A DNA stretch of 64,000 bases. Source: Fidelibacterota bacterium (GTDB lineage Bacteria; Marinisomatota; Marinisomatia; SCGC-AAA003-L08; GCA-002719095). The DNA lies in NCBI GenBank assembly GCA_002705575.1, contig PAHI01000076.1, forward strand, positions 9,235 to 73,234. The letters run 5' to 3'. Below are positions 45,861 through 54,523 of this stretch, one piece after another. The notes below the pieces were generated by a model. That model did not search any database and was not told where the DNA came from. It was given only the letters and a program-made list of their open reading frames with translations. The position numbers were made by a program, and so were the translations under genes. The number at the start of each line of letters is the position of its first letter. Positions within the stretch are counted from its first letter, which is position 1.

Positions 45861-46766
45861 ATGAAAATACTGTATATAGGAGTGCATGACTACAAGAATG
45901 AAACTAAATGGAGATCGGAAACCTCTATTAATGCTAGTTTTAATAAAAACGGTATTCAAACAATACGATTAGACTACAGGTCTATTTTAAAAAACTCTGA
46001 TATATCTAGTTTAAAAGATTTGATAACTTCTAGTAGCAAAGAATGTGATGTAGTTTTTTTGCAAAGAGGAGATAATTTAAATCCAGAAATATTTAATCAA
46101 GTTGAAATTCCCATAATATTTTGGAGTACTGAGCCTATAAATTTAAAGAATGATATTGATTTGCTATTACATAGTAAAATATTTTCTTGGGTTTATTTGC
46201 ATACGTATGGATGTTTACAAAGAGTTGAAAGAGAATTTCAACATATCACAGATAGATGTTCAGTATTACATAATGCTTTACCTAAAGATAGGGTCGTATT
46301 AGAAAATCAAAATTTTCAAAAAGAATATTTTGCTATATTTAATAGAAATTTATCTTTAAGAAGGCGTAGATGGTTGCTGCCTAGTTGGAGGCATATTAAA
46401 ATTATCAAGAATCATTATGGGGACTTGTACTTTCAGGATTTAGCCAAATCTCATTTAGCAATAAATGTTCATTATTCATCAAAGAATTTAGATGATTTTG
46501 AAACAGGTATATTTGAAGCAATCGCCTCAGGCAGTGTTGTACTTTCAGAAACATTAGATCAAAGAGTGTTACAAGATTTAAATTTAAATGATGCTATTAT
46601 TCAGTTTGATAGTCCAAAAGATTTAAAGCAAAAGTTAATATATTATAAACATAATCTAAGTGAGTTAGATAATTATAGGTTAAAATCGCAAGATTCAATT
46701 GATAAAAATACTTGGGATTATAGAATGAGTAGAGTTAAAGATAAGTTTTTAAATATTATGATTTAA
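45861..46766 (+). CDS. CgeB-like glycosyltransferase family protein
   Basis: A 301-aa GT-B-like protein. M-K-I-L-Y-I-G-V-H-D-Y-K-N-E-T-K-W-R opens the N-terminal domain. The C-terminal half has F-E-T-G-I-F-E-A-I-A-S-G-S-V-V-L-S-E, the donor-binding E-x-x-A-x-G pattern of glycosyl transferase group 1 and CgeB proteins. The order fits an unidentified sugar transferase of the surrounding glycan cluster. Its 3' end overlaps the wecB gene from the other strand by 11 bases. Confidence 0.7.
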   Translation: MKILYIGVHDYKNETKWRSETSINASFNKNGIQTIRLDYRSILKNSDISSLKDLITSSSKECDVVFLQRGDNLNPEIFNQVEIPIIFWSTEPINLKNDIDLLLHSKIFSWVYLHTYGCLQRVEREFQHITDRCSVLHNALPKDRVVLENQNFQKEYFAIFNRNLSLRRRRWLLPSWRHIKIIKNHYGDLYFQDLAKSHLAINVHYSSKNLDDFETGIFEAIASGSVVLSETLDQRVLQDLNLNDAIIQFDSPKDLKQKLIYYKHNLSELDNYRLKSQDSIDKNTWDYRMSRVKDKFLNIMI

Positions 46767-47787
46767 TTGAATCAACTATTTTTTCTGATGCTTTGCCATC
46801 ACCGTAGGGATTTTTACCAGACCATTTAAAATCATTGAATGCCCAATTAAAATTGTTGATAACTTCAGTTCCTATTATTTTGGCAAATCCAGCTTTTATG
46901 CCTTCAGGTCGCTCAGTATTATCTCTGCAAACTAAAATTTTCTTTTTAAAGCTTGCACATTCTTCTTGAATACCACCTGAATCACTAATGACACATCTTA
47001 CTTCACTTAGTAATTTAAGAAGTTCGCCATATTTTAGAGGTTCAGTAATTCTGACATTGTTTAGAAGATGCTTATGTTTTTGTACATTCGGGTTAGGGTG
47101 CATAGGAAATATGAAATCAATATTAGAGTGTTTTAAAGCTAATTGATTTATTTCGGTAAATATTTTAATTATATTCTGTCCAAAATTCTCACTTCTATGC
47201 AGTGTAATTAAAATTTTGTCATCATATCGTAATTCATGGTTGAAATTTTTGCAAATATCAACTATTGTGTTTCCTGTAATAATAATATTTGAGATTCCCT
47301 CATTTATCAAATTGTTTTTAGCTTCTTTAGTTGGCGCCCAATTAAATGTAGCAATACGAGAAACAAGTTGTCTGTTGCCTTCTTCTGGGAAAGGACTTTT
47401 TAAATTAAAAGACCTAAGCCCTGCTTCAACATGTCCAATATCTATCTTCTGGTAGAATGCATTTAAAGCGCATGCCAGAACGGTACTTGTGTCTCCTTGA
47501 ACAATAACTAAATCAGGGGCCTCTTTTTCAATGATCTTTGAAAAAATTTCACTTATATTTGCTAAAATATTGCTAGAATTTTGATTTTTTCTCATAATGG
47601 ATAGATTATAATCAGGTTTAGGAATTAAACTTTTCACATCTTCAAATAAATCGGTATGCTGGCCTGTAAACATCGTTTTAAAACTTAGGCCCTCTTTTTG
47701 AAGTTGTTTTATAATTGGAGCCAGTTTTATAATTTCAGGTCTAGTACCAAAGCAAACTAAGATTTTATTATATTTTTTTTTATTCAA
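46756..47787 (-). CDS. wecB: UDP-N-acetylglucosamine 2-epimerase, non-hydrolysing
   Basis: A 343-aa WecB: C-F-G-T-R-P-E-I-I-K-L-A-P near the start, G-D-T-S-T-V-L-A, G-H-V-E-A-G-L-R-S and P-F-P-E-E-G-N-R-Q, then the C-terminal I-S-D-S-G-G-I-Q-E-E. It interconverts UDP-GlcNAc and UDP-ManNAc for surface polysaccharide. Hydrolysing NeuC enzymes are similar, but these motifs are of the non-hydrolysing type. Confidence 0.9.
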   Translation of the reverse strand: MNKKKYNKILVCFGTRPEIIKLAPIIKQLQKEGLSFKTMFTGQHTDLFEDVKSLIPKPDYNLSIMRKNQNSSNILANISEIFSKIIEKEAPDLVIVQGDTSTVLACALNAFYQKIDIGHVEAGLRSFNLKSPFPEEGNRQLVSRIATFNWAPTKEAKNNLINEGISNIIITGNTIVDICKNFNHELRYDDKILITLHRSENFGQNIIKIFTEINQLALKHSNIDFIFPMHPNPNVQKHKHLLNNVRITEPLKYGELLKLLSEVRCVISDSGGIQEECASFKKKILVCRDNTERPEGIKAGFAKIIGTEVINNFNWAFNDFKWSGKNPYGDGKASEKIVDSIKS

Positions 47788-47796
47788 ATTAGAAAT

Positions 47797-48912
47797 TTAT
47801 AGTGTTATTAAATTCAAAAAATCTTGATCTCTATCATCCCAATTATAGCACTTTTCAATTTTTTTTCTAGCATTTATTGAGTGTTGATTAACCTTGTCTG
47901 GATTTTTAATATAATCAATCATTATTTCTGATATATGATTAATATCAGCGTATACTTTCATAGTTGGTCTTCGACCTTTTTTAATTTTAGATAAATCTAT
48001 CAGTCTGCCATCTACATTATCATCTATCCACTCATTCATTGTTGAAAAATTGCTTGTCACTACTGGCATACCGCAAGACATTGACTCTGTGATTGTTAAT
48101 CCTACCCCTTCCATGTGCGTAGGGTATATGTAAATATCTCCTAAATTAAATAGCCCTCCCTTGGTATTATCTGCAGTTTTGAAAATGAGTTCACATTTTT
48201 CATGATTATTGAAGAATTTAATAAAGTTATTGTTTATTCTATTATTGCTGTCTTTTATGGCGGGTGCTATAAATTTATAATCGTAATTTTCTTTTCTATA
48301 AGAGCTTTTTTGAGATATTTTGTTTATAGATTTAGGCAATAGATTATAGCCTTTTCTTGGAGTGCCTGTTCCAATATTAATATAAAATTTAACCTTATCT
48401 TTGACTTGTCGTTCTTTAAATGGAAAGTTTTTTGTTATAACTCCCCATGGTATGAATACTGGGTTATCAATTTTATAATCTTTGAGCCAGCTGTAGTTTC
48501 TTTTAATATGAGCAATACTAGTGTGGTATATTCCTGGATGTTTTTCAAGCTCTCCCCAATGAATTGAATCAGGATAATTGATTAGTTTTATCCCTAGTTT
48601 TTTTAAACGCATACTTTCTTCTTTCATAAAGCTTTTACTATAGATATTTTGATCTTGAAATAAAATTATATCTGGTTTGAAAGATTCGATCCAATTCCAA
48701 AATGTAGAATTATTAATATCCATAGATTCAGGACCCTGAACAATATTATCTCCTTTCCATCGGTATGGGGTGAGCCATTCTTTTGCTCTTGAGAAAATTT
48801 GAAGATTTATTTTGTCTTGAAATTTGTCTAGTGTATATACCCAGTTTTTAGCAAGGTATCCCATTCCACATTCGCCCCATGCAGTAACTAGACCAATATT
48901 TATTTTTTTCAT
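47797..48912 (-). CDS. Group 1 (GT4-type) glycosyltransferase
   Basis: A GT-B protein of about 371 aa. Start ATG 48912 is preferred over 48942, since the first ten residues of the longer form run into the divergent gene's promoter region. The N-terminus is I-G-L-V-T-A-W-G-E-C-G-M-G-Y-L-A. Mid-domain G-T-G-T-P-R-K-G-Y-N-L-L and the C-terminal T-H-M-E-G-V-G-L-T-I-T-E-S-M-S-C-G-M-P-V-V form the donor site with the E-x7-E motif. Sugar unknown. It lies 9 bases before wecB. Confidence 0.82.
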   Translation of the reverse strand: MKKINIGLVTAWGECGMGYLAKNWVYTLDKFQDKINLQIFSRAKEWLTPYRWKGDNIVQGPESMDINNSTFWNWIESFKPDIILFQDQNIYSKSFMKEESMRLKKLGIKLINYPDSIHWGELEKHPGIYHTSIAHIKRNYSWLKDYKIDNPVFIPWGVITKNFPFKERQVKDKVKFYINIGTGTPRKGYNLLPKSINKISQKSSYRKENYDYKFIAPAIKDSNNRINNNFIKFFNNHEKCELIFKTADNTKGGLFNLGDIYIYPTHMEGVGLTITESMSCGMPVVTSNFSTMNEWIDDNVDGRLIDLSKIKKGRRPTMKVYADINHISEIMIDYIKNPDKVNQHSINARKKIEKCYNWDDRDQDFLNLITL

Positions 48913-48953
48913 AGCACTTATTTTAATTAAATTATTTGACAATTGTTAAATAC

Positions 48954-49895
48954 ATGCATAATAATATAAATATAATAATATGTGTCCCCACCTATAAAAG
49001 ACCGGTTTATTTAAAAAAATGTCTAAATAGTTTAATTATCCAAGAGTTTGAAGGTGATTATAAAATAGCTGTTATTGATAATGATGTAGCAAAAAGTGCA
49101 TATAGTACAGTTCAAAAATTCAAAAATTTAGATTTAGAAGTAAGTTATCATAGTGAATCTAAAAGAGGTATTGCAGCTGTGCGAAACACATGTATTAAAG
49201 TCTGTATTGATGCTAATGCAACCCATTTAGTTTTTATAGATGATGATGAGTTTGCTGAAAAAAATTGGTTAGAAAATATTTTAAATACTTTAATAAAATA
49301 TCAGGCTAAGGTTGTTGCTGGACCTGTTTTATGTAATTTTGAAGTAAAACCTCCTCGATATATTGAGGAGGTTTTTTTTAAAAGAAAGTCATTTAAAACT
49401 GGATATAGATTAAAAAATTGTGCTACAGGAAACGTTATCTTAGACATGGAAATATTTAAATACTTTGATGGTCCTCCATTTAACGAATCTTTTGGATTGA
49501 TGGGAGGTTCAGATTCTGATTTTTTTAAAAGATTAAAAAAAGAAAATGTTGATTTTATATGGTCCTCTGAAGCTGTAGCTCATGAAAATATTTCAAATAA
49601 TAGGTCTAGATTGAAGTCATGTTTAATTAGGGCTTTTAATTCTGGTAATTCATCTTTTCATCTTCATAGATTTCAGAAAACTAATTTTGTTATAATATTT
49701 GCAAAGGTTCTAAATGAAGGGTTGAAAATTTTTTTAATTACATTGTATTTGTGTGTCTTTTCAATTTTTATTTTTAATGATAGGTTTAAAGCGATTTATA
49801 TTAAAAAATTATCTAGATTACTTAAGAAATATGGCTTTATTGCAGCTTTTTTAAAATATAAAAACAATCAATATAATATTACATATGGAAAATAA
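48954..49895 (+). CDS. Family 2 glycosyltransferase
   Basis: A GT-A protein of about 313 aa, starting at ATG 48954 (the TTG at 48936 would add six residues). C-V-P-T-Y-K-R-P is the nucleotide-binding start, G-I-A-A-V-R-N-T follows, and F-I-D-D-D-E-F is the metal-binding DxD. G-L-M-G-G-S-D-S-D-F-F is the acceptor site. A C-terminal hydrophobic helix (about 255-275) may anchor it to the membrane. A terminator-like hairpin lies inside the coding sequence at 49346-49378. Confidence 0.85.
   Translation: MHNNINIIICVPTYKRPVYLKKCLNSLIIQEFEGDYKIAVIDNDVAKSAYSTVQKFKNLDLEVSYHSESKRGIAAVRNTCIKVCIDANATHLVFIDDDEFAEKNWLENILNTLIKYQAKVVAGPVLCNFEVKPPRYIEEVFFKRKSFKTGYRLKNCATGNVILDMEIFKYFDGPPFNESFGLMGGSDSDFFKRLKKENVDFIWSSEAVAHENISNNRSRLKSCLIRAFNSGNSSFHLHRFQKTNFVIIFAKVLNEGLKIFLITLYLCVFSIFIFNDRFKAIYIKKLSRLLKKYGFIAAFLKYKNNQYNITYGK
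49346..49378 (+). terminator. Terminator-like hairpin inside a glycosyltransferase gene
   Basis: A CCTCCTC stem (49350-49356) pairs with GAGGAGG (49365-49371), extended by four A-T pairs, with an 8-nt loop and followed by T8 (49372-49379). It is as strong as the true terminators in this window yet lies within an open reading frame, encoding P-P-R-Y-I-E-E-V-F-F. It may cause partial termination or only be coincidence. Confidence 0.5.
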
Positions 49896-49902
49896 ATTTA
49901 GC

Positions 49903-49911
49903 GGGGGGGGG
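49903..49911 (+). repeat. G9 homopolymer at the ribosome-binding position of the peptidase E gene
   Basis: Nine consecutive G lie 3 bases before ATG 49915, in a very AT-rich genome. The tract takes the place of a Shine-Dalgarno sequence. Such tracts can change length by slipped-strand mispairing and so alter translation or spacing. Confidence 0.8.
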
Positions 49912-49914
49912 TAA

Positions 49915-50628
49915 ATGAGCGTTTCTAGAAATATAGTCGCTATTGGAGGCGGAGGGTTTGGAAGAAATCCAAATAAGCCAATCATAGAAGATTACATTAT
50001 TAATCTTTCAGGTATTAAAAAACCAACGATAACATTTTTTCCAACAGCATCTGCAGAAGATGCTAACTATATTGTTAATTTTTATACAGCATTTGCACAA
50101 TTAGATTGTAAGGCTCAGCATATAAGTTTATTTAAGAAAACTCCAGATCTTAAAGCTGTAATTGAGGAATCTAATATAATTTATATTGGAGGGGGAAACA
50201 CAAAGAGTATGCTTGCAGTTTTTAGAGATTGGGGCCTAGATAAACTAATTGTTAACGCTTATAAAAAAGGTACTATCTTAGCAGGAGTAAGTGCTGGAGC
50301 TATTTGTTGGTTTGAAAGAGGAGTTACAGATTCTTGGGCACATGGACTTAGGATTTTAGATTGTATGGGGCTATTGAAAGGAGTATGCTGTCCACATTAT
50401 GATGGTGAGGTTAATCGTAGACCATCTGTTGAAAAGTTTCTTTTTAATAAAACTATTGATAGCAGTTTGTGTATCGAGGATGGTGCAGCTGTACACTTTG
50501 AAAATGAATCCATAAATACAGCAATATCTTTCTATAAAAATAAAAATGCATATTCTGTAGAACATAAAGATGAGGTTTTAATAGAAAAACCGTTGAAAAA
50601 AATAGACATCAATGAAACTAGTATCTAA
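49915..50628 (+). CDS. Peptidase E / S51-family dipeptidase-like protein
   Basis: A 237-aa class-I-glutaminase-like fold. I-G-G-G-G-F-G opens the domain, I-Y-I-G-G-G-N-T-K-S binds substrate, and G-V-S-A-G-A-I-C-W has the nucleophile Ser. C-P-H-Y-D-G and E-D-G-A-A complete the site. S51 enzymes such as E. coli PepE cleave Asp-X dipeptides in the cytoplasm. It overlaps the next gene by 17 bases. The G9 tract at its start codon may modulate expression. Confidence 0.82.
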   Translation: MSVSRNIVAIGGGGFGRNPNKPIIEDYIINLSGIKKPTITFFPTASAEDANYIVNFYTAFAQLDCKAQHISLFKKTPDLKAVIEESNIIYIGGGNTKSMLAVFRDWGLDKLIVNAYKKGTILAGVSAGAICWFERGVTDSWAHGLRILDCMGLLKGVCCPHYDGEVNRRPSVEKFLFNKTIDSSLCIEDGAAVHFENESINTAISFYKNKNAYSVEHKDEVLIEKPLKKIDINETSI

Positions 50629-51208
50629 ATCAGATTTAATTAAAATATTTGACAGAGAAATTGATTTATTAATTGATGGCGTGACAAATATATCTAATCC
50701 TTATCATTTTTTTTCGTTAGCTACACTTAATAAAAAAAAAGTCACCTCTAGGACTGTTGTTTTAAGAAGAGTAGATAGAAATCCTTTGTCAATTTATTTT
50801 AATGCAGATTATAGAAGCCCTAAAATAAAACAATTATTAGATAAAAAATATTGCTCAATACTATTTTATGACAATAAAAGAAAGATGCAGTTAAGGGCTA
50901 ATTGTGATGCTAGTGTTAATTATAAAAATCATTTAACAAAAGAAATTTGGGATAATACACCATTACAAAGCCGAAAATGTTATATGGGTAAGCATAAGCC
51001 TAGTCAACAATTAGAGCAATGGCATCCTAATGTGCCTTTAAAATACTTGAAGAGAGATCCAGAAAAATCAGATAGTGAATCAGGTTATAATAATTTTACT
51101 GTTGTTCATCTTTTCATTAATCAATTAGATATATTAGAGTTGCATCATGATGGGCATATACGATTTACATTAGATTCAGATAAAAAATTATGTTTTTTAG
51201 CACCTTGA
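50612..51208 (+). CDS. Pyridoxamine 5'-phosphate oxidase-like FMN protein
   Basis: A 198-aa split-barrel FMN protein. V-T-S-R-T-V-V-L-R-R-V is the FMN/PLP-binding strand, Y-F-N-A-D-Y-R-S-P-K-I-K-Q-L follows, and F-Y-D-N-K-R-K-M-Q-L-R matches the flavin-contacting R-x-Q-L-R pattern. It resembles PNPOx-like proteins of the Alr4036 type more than canonical PdxH, whose C-terminal W-x-x-R-L-x-P is not obvious. It starts inside the peptidase E gene (17-base overlap). Confidence 0.75.
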   Translation: MKLVSKSDLIKIFDREIDLLIDGVTNISNPYHFFSLATLNKKKVTSRTVVLRRVDRNPLSIYFNADYRSPKIKQLLDKKYCSILFYDNKRKMQLRANCDASVNYKNHLTKEIWDNTPLQSRKCYMGKHKPSQQLEQWHPNVPLKYLKRDPEKSDSESGYNNFTVVHLFINQLDILELHHDGHIRFTLDSDKKLCFLAP

Positions 51209-51323
51209 ATTTTTTATGTAACAATTAATTTTATTGCGCATTACTATTCTATCAATCATTATAATAAAATCTAGTATATCTTTGGCAAATAATTTTCGAT
51301 AAATTATAGCTATAAATATTTTT

Positions 51324-51731
51324 TTATTTAGGGTAAATAAAATTTATGTTTTTTTTAATTTTTTCTGAAAGACTCTTATGCACCGGGCAATTAATAGCAG
51401 ATCTTTCTAGTAGGTTCTTAATTTTATTAGGGTAGTTAATAGGAAAATTAATATTAATATCTATTTGTGAAATCATTCTAGGTGTTTGTGACATTTTTTT
51501 CTTAACATTTGCAGTCGTCCCTTTTATATCTACATTATGCTTTTTAATGGCAATTGCCATAATAGTTAGCATGCAGCTTGCAAGTGATGCACAGACCAAA
51601 TCGGTTGGAGAGAAAGATTGCCCTAGGCCGTGATTATCTTTAGGGGCATCTGTTTTAATTGTTGCTCCTGAGTCTAAGTGTTCTACGGATGTCCTTAAAT
51701 CTCCATAATATATAATTTCAAAAGAATTCAT
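51324..51731 (-). CDS. OsmC-family redox protein
   Basis: A 135-aa OsmC/Ohr-fold protein with both redox cysteines: L-A-S-C-M-L-T in the central helix and N-C-P-V-H-K-S near residue 113. S-P-T-D-L-V and the N-terminal D-A-P-K-D-N-H-G-L-G-Q-S-F fit the OsmC/YhfA branch. These enzymes reduce organic peroxides or handle acyl-thiol stress. Single gene between converging and diverging neighbours. Confidence 0.85.
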   Translation of the reverse strand: MNSFEIIYYGDLRTSVEHLDSGATIKTDAPKDNHGLGQSFSPTDLVCASLASCMLTIMAIAIKKHNVDIKGTTANVKKKMSQTPRMISQIDININFPINYPNKIKNLLERSAINCPVHKSLSEKIKKNINFIYPK

Positions 51732-51801
51732 TTCATATATAGAAAAAGGTTATAAAACCTCTATAATATATTGTTATTTTATGGTATAAAATTATAAATA
51801 A

Positions 51802-53571
51802 ATGATTAAAAGAACTCACACATGCGCAGACCTAACAATCAAGAATCTTGAAAATCAAGTAAGTCTCAACGGTTGGATTTCAAAATCAAGAGACTTAGGG
51901 GGCCTTATATTTATTGATTTGAAAGATAGATATGGAATTACTCAGATTGTTTTTAATGAAAAGACTAATAAAAAAGCTTTTGATAAAGTTAAGCCTTTAG
52001 GTCTACAGGATGTTATAGGCGTAAAAGGTGTTGTTGTTAAGCGTCCCAATGAAGCTATAAACAAAGATTTAACTACTGGAGAAATCGATGTGGAAGTTTC
52101 TAATCTAGAAATATATAACGAAGCCAGTTCTATGCCTTTTGATGTTAATGATAGAAACTCTGCAATGGAAGAGCATAGACTTAAGTATAGATATCTTGAG
52201 CTTAGAACTAACGAAATGCAAAATAATTTACAAGTAAGGCATGATACTGCATTAAGCGTTAGAAATTTTCTATCCAATGAAAATTTTTTAGAAATAGAGA
52301 CTCCTATTCTTATGAAGTCTACACCTGAAGGTGCTCGTGATTTTTTAGTTCCTAGTCGTTTACATAGTGGAAAGTTCTATGCATTGCCTCAATCTCCCCA
52401 AACATATAAGCAATTATTAATGGTTTCAGGCTTAGATAAGTATTTTCAAATAGTTAAATGTTTTCGAGATGAAGATTTTAGAGCTGATAGGCAGCCTGAG
52501 TTTACTCAAATCGATATTGAGTGTTCATTTGTTACAGAAGATGACATTATTAAGCTTGGTACAGATTTAGTTAAATACATATGGAAAGAAGTCTTGGATG
52601 TTGAATTGCCCGAAACATTTGAAGTTCTGAAATATGAAGATGCTATGGAGAATTACGGTTCAGACAAACCTGATTTACGGTTTGGTATGCCTTTATTTGA
52701 ATTTAGTAATTATGTAAAAAAATCAGATTTTAATGTTTTTAAAAGTATCTTGAAAAATGGAGGAAGGGTTAAAGCTATTGTTTGTCCTAATGGGGATCAT
52801 TATTCAAGAAAAGTAATTGATGAGCTTACAGATTTTCTGAAAAAATATCATCATGCCAAAGGACTTGCCTGGATGAAGAATGATAATGGTGTTTTAGTAG
52901 GAGGAATAGGTAAGTTTTTTCCTAAGGAGGTGCAAGCTCAAATTATAAAAGATTTGAAGTTAAATAATACTGATATTGTCTTTATGATAGGTGACTCTAA
53001 AAAAGTAACTCTTGATGCTTTAGGAGCTTTACGATTGGAGCTTGGTAAAAGAGAAAATTTAATTCAAGATAAATGGAAGCCGCTATGGGTTGTTGATTTT
53101 CCTCTATTTGACTGGAATGATGATAAGGAAAGATGGGATTCTTTGCATCACCCATTTACATCTCCAAATCCGGAAGATTTACATATGTTAGATAAAAACC
53201 CAGGCTTAGTAAGATCTTGGGGTTATGATATTGTAATGAATGGATATGAGCTTGGTGGTGGATCTATAAGGATACATGATAAGCAATTACAATCGAAAAT
53301 TTTTGAGCTTTTAGGCTTGTCAGAGTCTGAGGCAGATGAAAAATTTGGCTTTTTAATGAATGCATTCAAATATGGAGCTCCTCCTCATGGTGGTATGGCT
53401 TTTGGTTTTGATCGCATTGTAATGCTATTAGTAGGTTCTAGCCAAATTAGAGATGTTATCGCTTTCCCAAAAACAACTTCAGCTATGTCTTTAATGGATA
53501 ATTCTCCTTCAGAGGTTAATTTGAAGCAGCTTGATGAGTTGCACATCAGTTTAAAAGATAAGAATAGTTAA
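51802..53571 (+). CDS. aspS: Aspartyl-tRNA synthetase
   Basis: A 589-aa bacterial-type AspRS. An N-terminal OB-fold anticodon domain (V-S-L-N-G-W-I) is followed by class II motif 1 and motif 2 F-R-D-E-D-F-R-A-D-R-Q-P-E-F-T-Q-I-D. A GAD insertion lies at about residues 300-410, and motif 3 is G-F-D-R-I-V-M-L-L near the C-terminus. It charges tRNA-Asp. First gene of a nine-gene plus-strand run. Confidence 0.96.
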   Translation: MIKRTHTCADLTIKNLENQVSLNGWISKSRDLGGLIFIDLKDRYGITQIVFNEKTNKKAFDKVKPLGLQDVIGVKGVVVKRPNEAINKDLTTGEIDVEVSNLEIYNEASSMPFDVNDRNSAMEEHRLKYRYLELRTNEMQNNLQVRHDTALSVRNFLSNENFLEIETPILMKSTPEGARDFLVPSRLHSGKFYALPQSPQTYKQLLMVSGLDKYFQIVKCFRDEDFRADRQPEFTQIDIECSFVTEDDIIKLGTDLVKYIWKEVLDVELPETFEVLKYEDAMENYGSDKPDLRFGMPLFEFSNYVKKSDFNVFKSILKNGGRVKAIVCPNGDHYSRKVIDELTDFLKKYHHAKGLAWMKNDNGVLVGGIGKFFPKEVQAQIIKDLKLNNTDIVFMIGDSKKVTLDALGALRLELGKRENLIQDKWKPLWVVDFPLFDWNDDKERWDSLHHPFTSPNPEDLHMLDKNPGLVRSWGYDIVMNGYELGGGSIRIHDKQLQSKIFELLGLSESEADEKFGFLMNAFKYGAPPHGGMAFGFDRIVMLLVGSSQIRDVIAFPKTTSAMSLMDNSPSEVNLKQLDELHISLKDKNS

Positions 53572-53575
53572 ATAT

Positions 53576-54523
53576 ATGAAAAAAGTTATTGAAATAAATG
53601 ATGTTGATCCTATGGTTTTATCTGGCCCAAATGATGAAAATCTTAAATTGATTGAAGAAAAGTTTAAATCCTTAGTGGTTCTTAGAGGGAACAAGGTTAA
53701 TCTTGATGGTAATAAAAGAGAAGTCGATATTATTTCTAGAGTTTTTCAAGAGATGGAATTAATAGCTCTTAAAAAAAGTCATATAAGTAAAAATGATATT
53801 AGCACTTTAATTAATTTTATAGAATTTAGCGAAACTAGCTCTGAACCAGATTGTGATGATGCAGTTATTTTAAATACTCATAAAGGTGCTGTTGTTGCAA
53901 AAACAGCAGGACAAAGAAGATATTATAAATCAATTTTAAAAAATGATATTGTGTTTGCTATTGGCCCAGCAGGGACTGGAAAAACATATCAGGCTGTTGC
54001 ATCTGCAGTATCTAGTTTAAAAAAGAAAGAAGTTTCAAAAATTGTTATAACAAGACCTGCAGTTGAGGCGGGTGAAAGGCTGGGTTTTTTACCAGGAGAT
54101 TTGAAAGAAAAGGTCGATCCATACATCACTCCTTTATATGATGCTTTAAATGATATGATTCCAAAAGATAAATTAAAGTTATATCTTACAAATAAGACGG
54201 TAGAAATAGCCCCTTTAGCATATATGAGAGGGAGAACTTTGCATAATTCTTTTATGATTTTAGATGAGGCTCAAAATGCAACTCAAACTCAGATGAAAAT
54301 GTTTTTGACACGGTTAGGTGTTACATCTAAGGCAATCATTACAGGTGATGTTACTCAAATTGATTTGCCTCCTTCAGATAAATCAGGGCTATCTAGCGCA
54401 GCTAAGATATTAGAAAAAATAAAAGGAATAGATTTTATTTATTTTGATTCAAAGGATGTTGTCAGACATAAATTGGTTAAAAATATAATTAAAGCTTATG
54501 AGAGAACAGATGAAAAAAAATAA
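53576..54523 (+). CDS. phoH: PhoH-like ATPase
   Basis: A 315-aa protein with a C-terminal P-loop ATPase: F-A-I-G-P-A-G-T-G-K-T-Y near residue 125, R-P-A-V-E-A-G-E-R-L-G-F-L-P-G-D and the Walker B F-M-I-L-D-E-A-Q-N-A-T, all diagnostic of PhoH/YbeZ. The N-terminal KH-like segment suggests RNA binding. PhoH/YbeZ proteins associate with YbeY in rRNA processing, but ybeY is not in the window. It lies 4 bases after aspS. Confidence 0.93.
   Translation: MKKVIEINDVDPMVLSGPNDENLKLIEEKFKSLVVLRGNKVNLDGNKREVDIISRVFQEMELIALKKSHISKNDISTLINFIEFSETSSEPDCDDAVILNTHKGAVVAKTAGQRRYYKSILKNDIVFAIGPAGTGKTYQAVASAVSSLKKKEVSKIVITRPAVEAGERLGFLPGDLKEKVDPYITPLYDALNDMIPKDKLKLYLTNKTVEIAPLAYMRGRTLHNSFMILDEAQNATQTQMKMFLTRLGVTSKAIITGDVTQIDLPPSDKSGLSSAAKILEKIKGIDFIYFDSKDVVRHKLVKNIIKAYERTDEKK

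Noticed and set aside
51323..51341. AT-only palindrome at the end of the osmC-like gene as a terminator
   Set aside because: The stem is all A-T except its loop, so it would be too weak, and such palindromes are expected in DNA of this composition.
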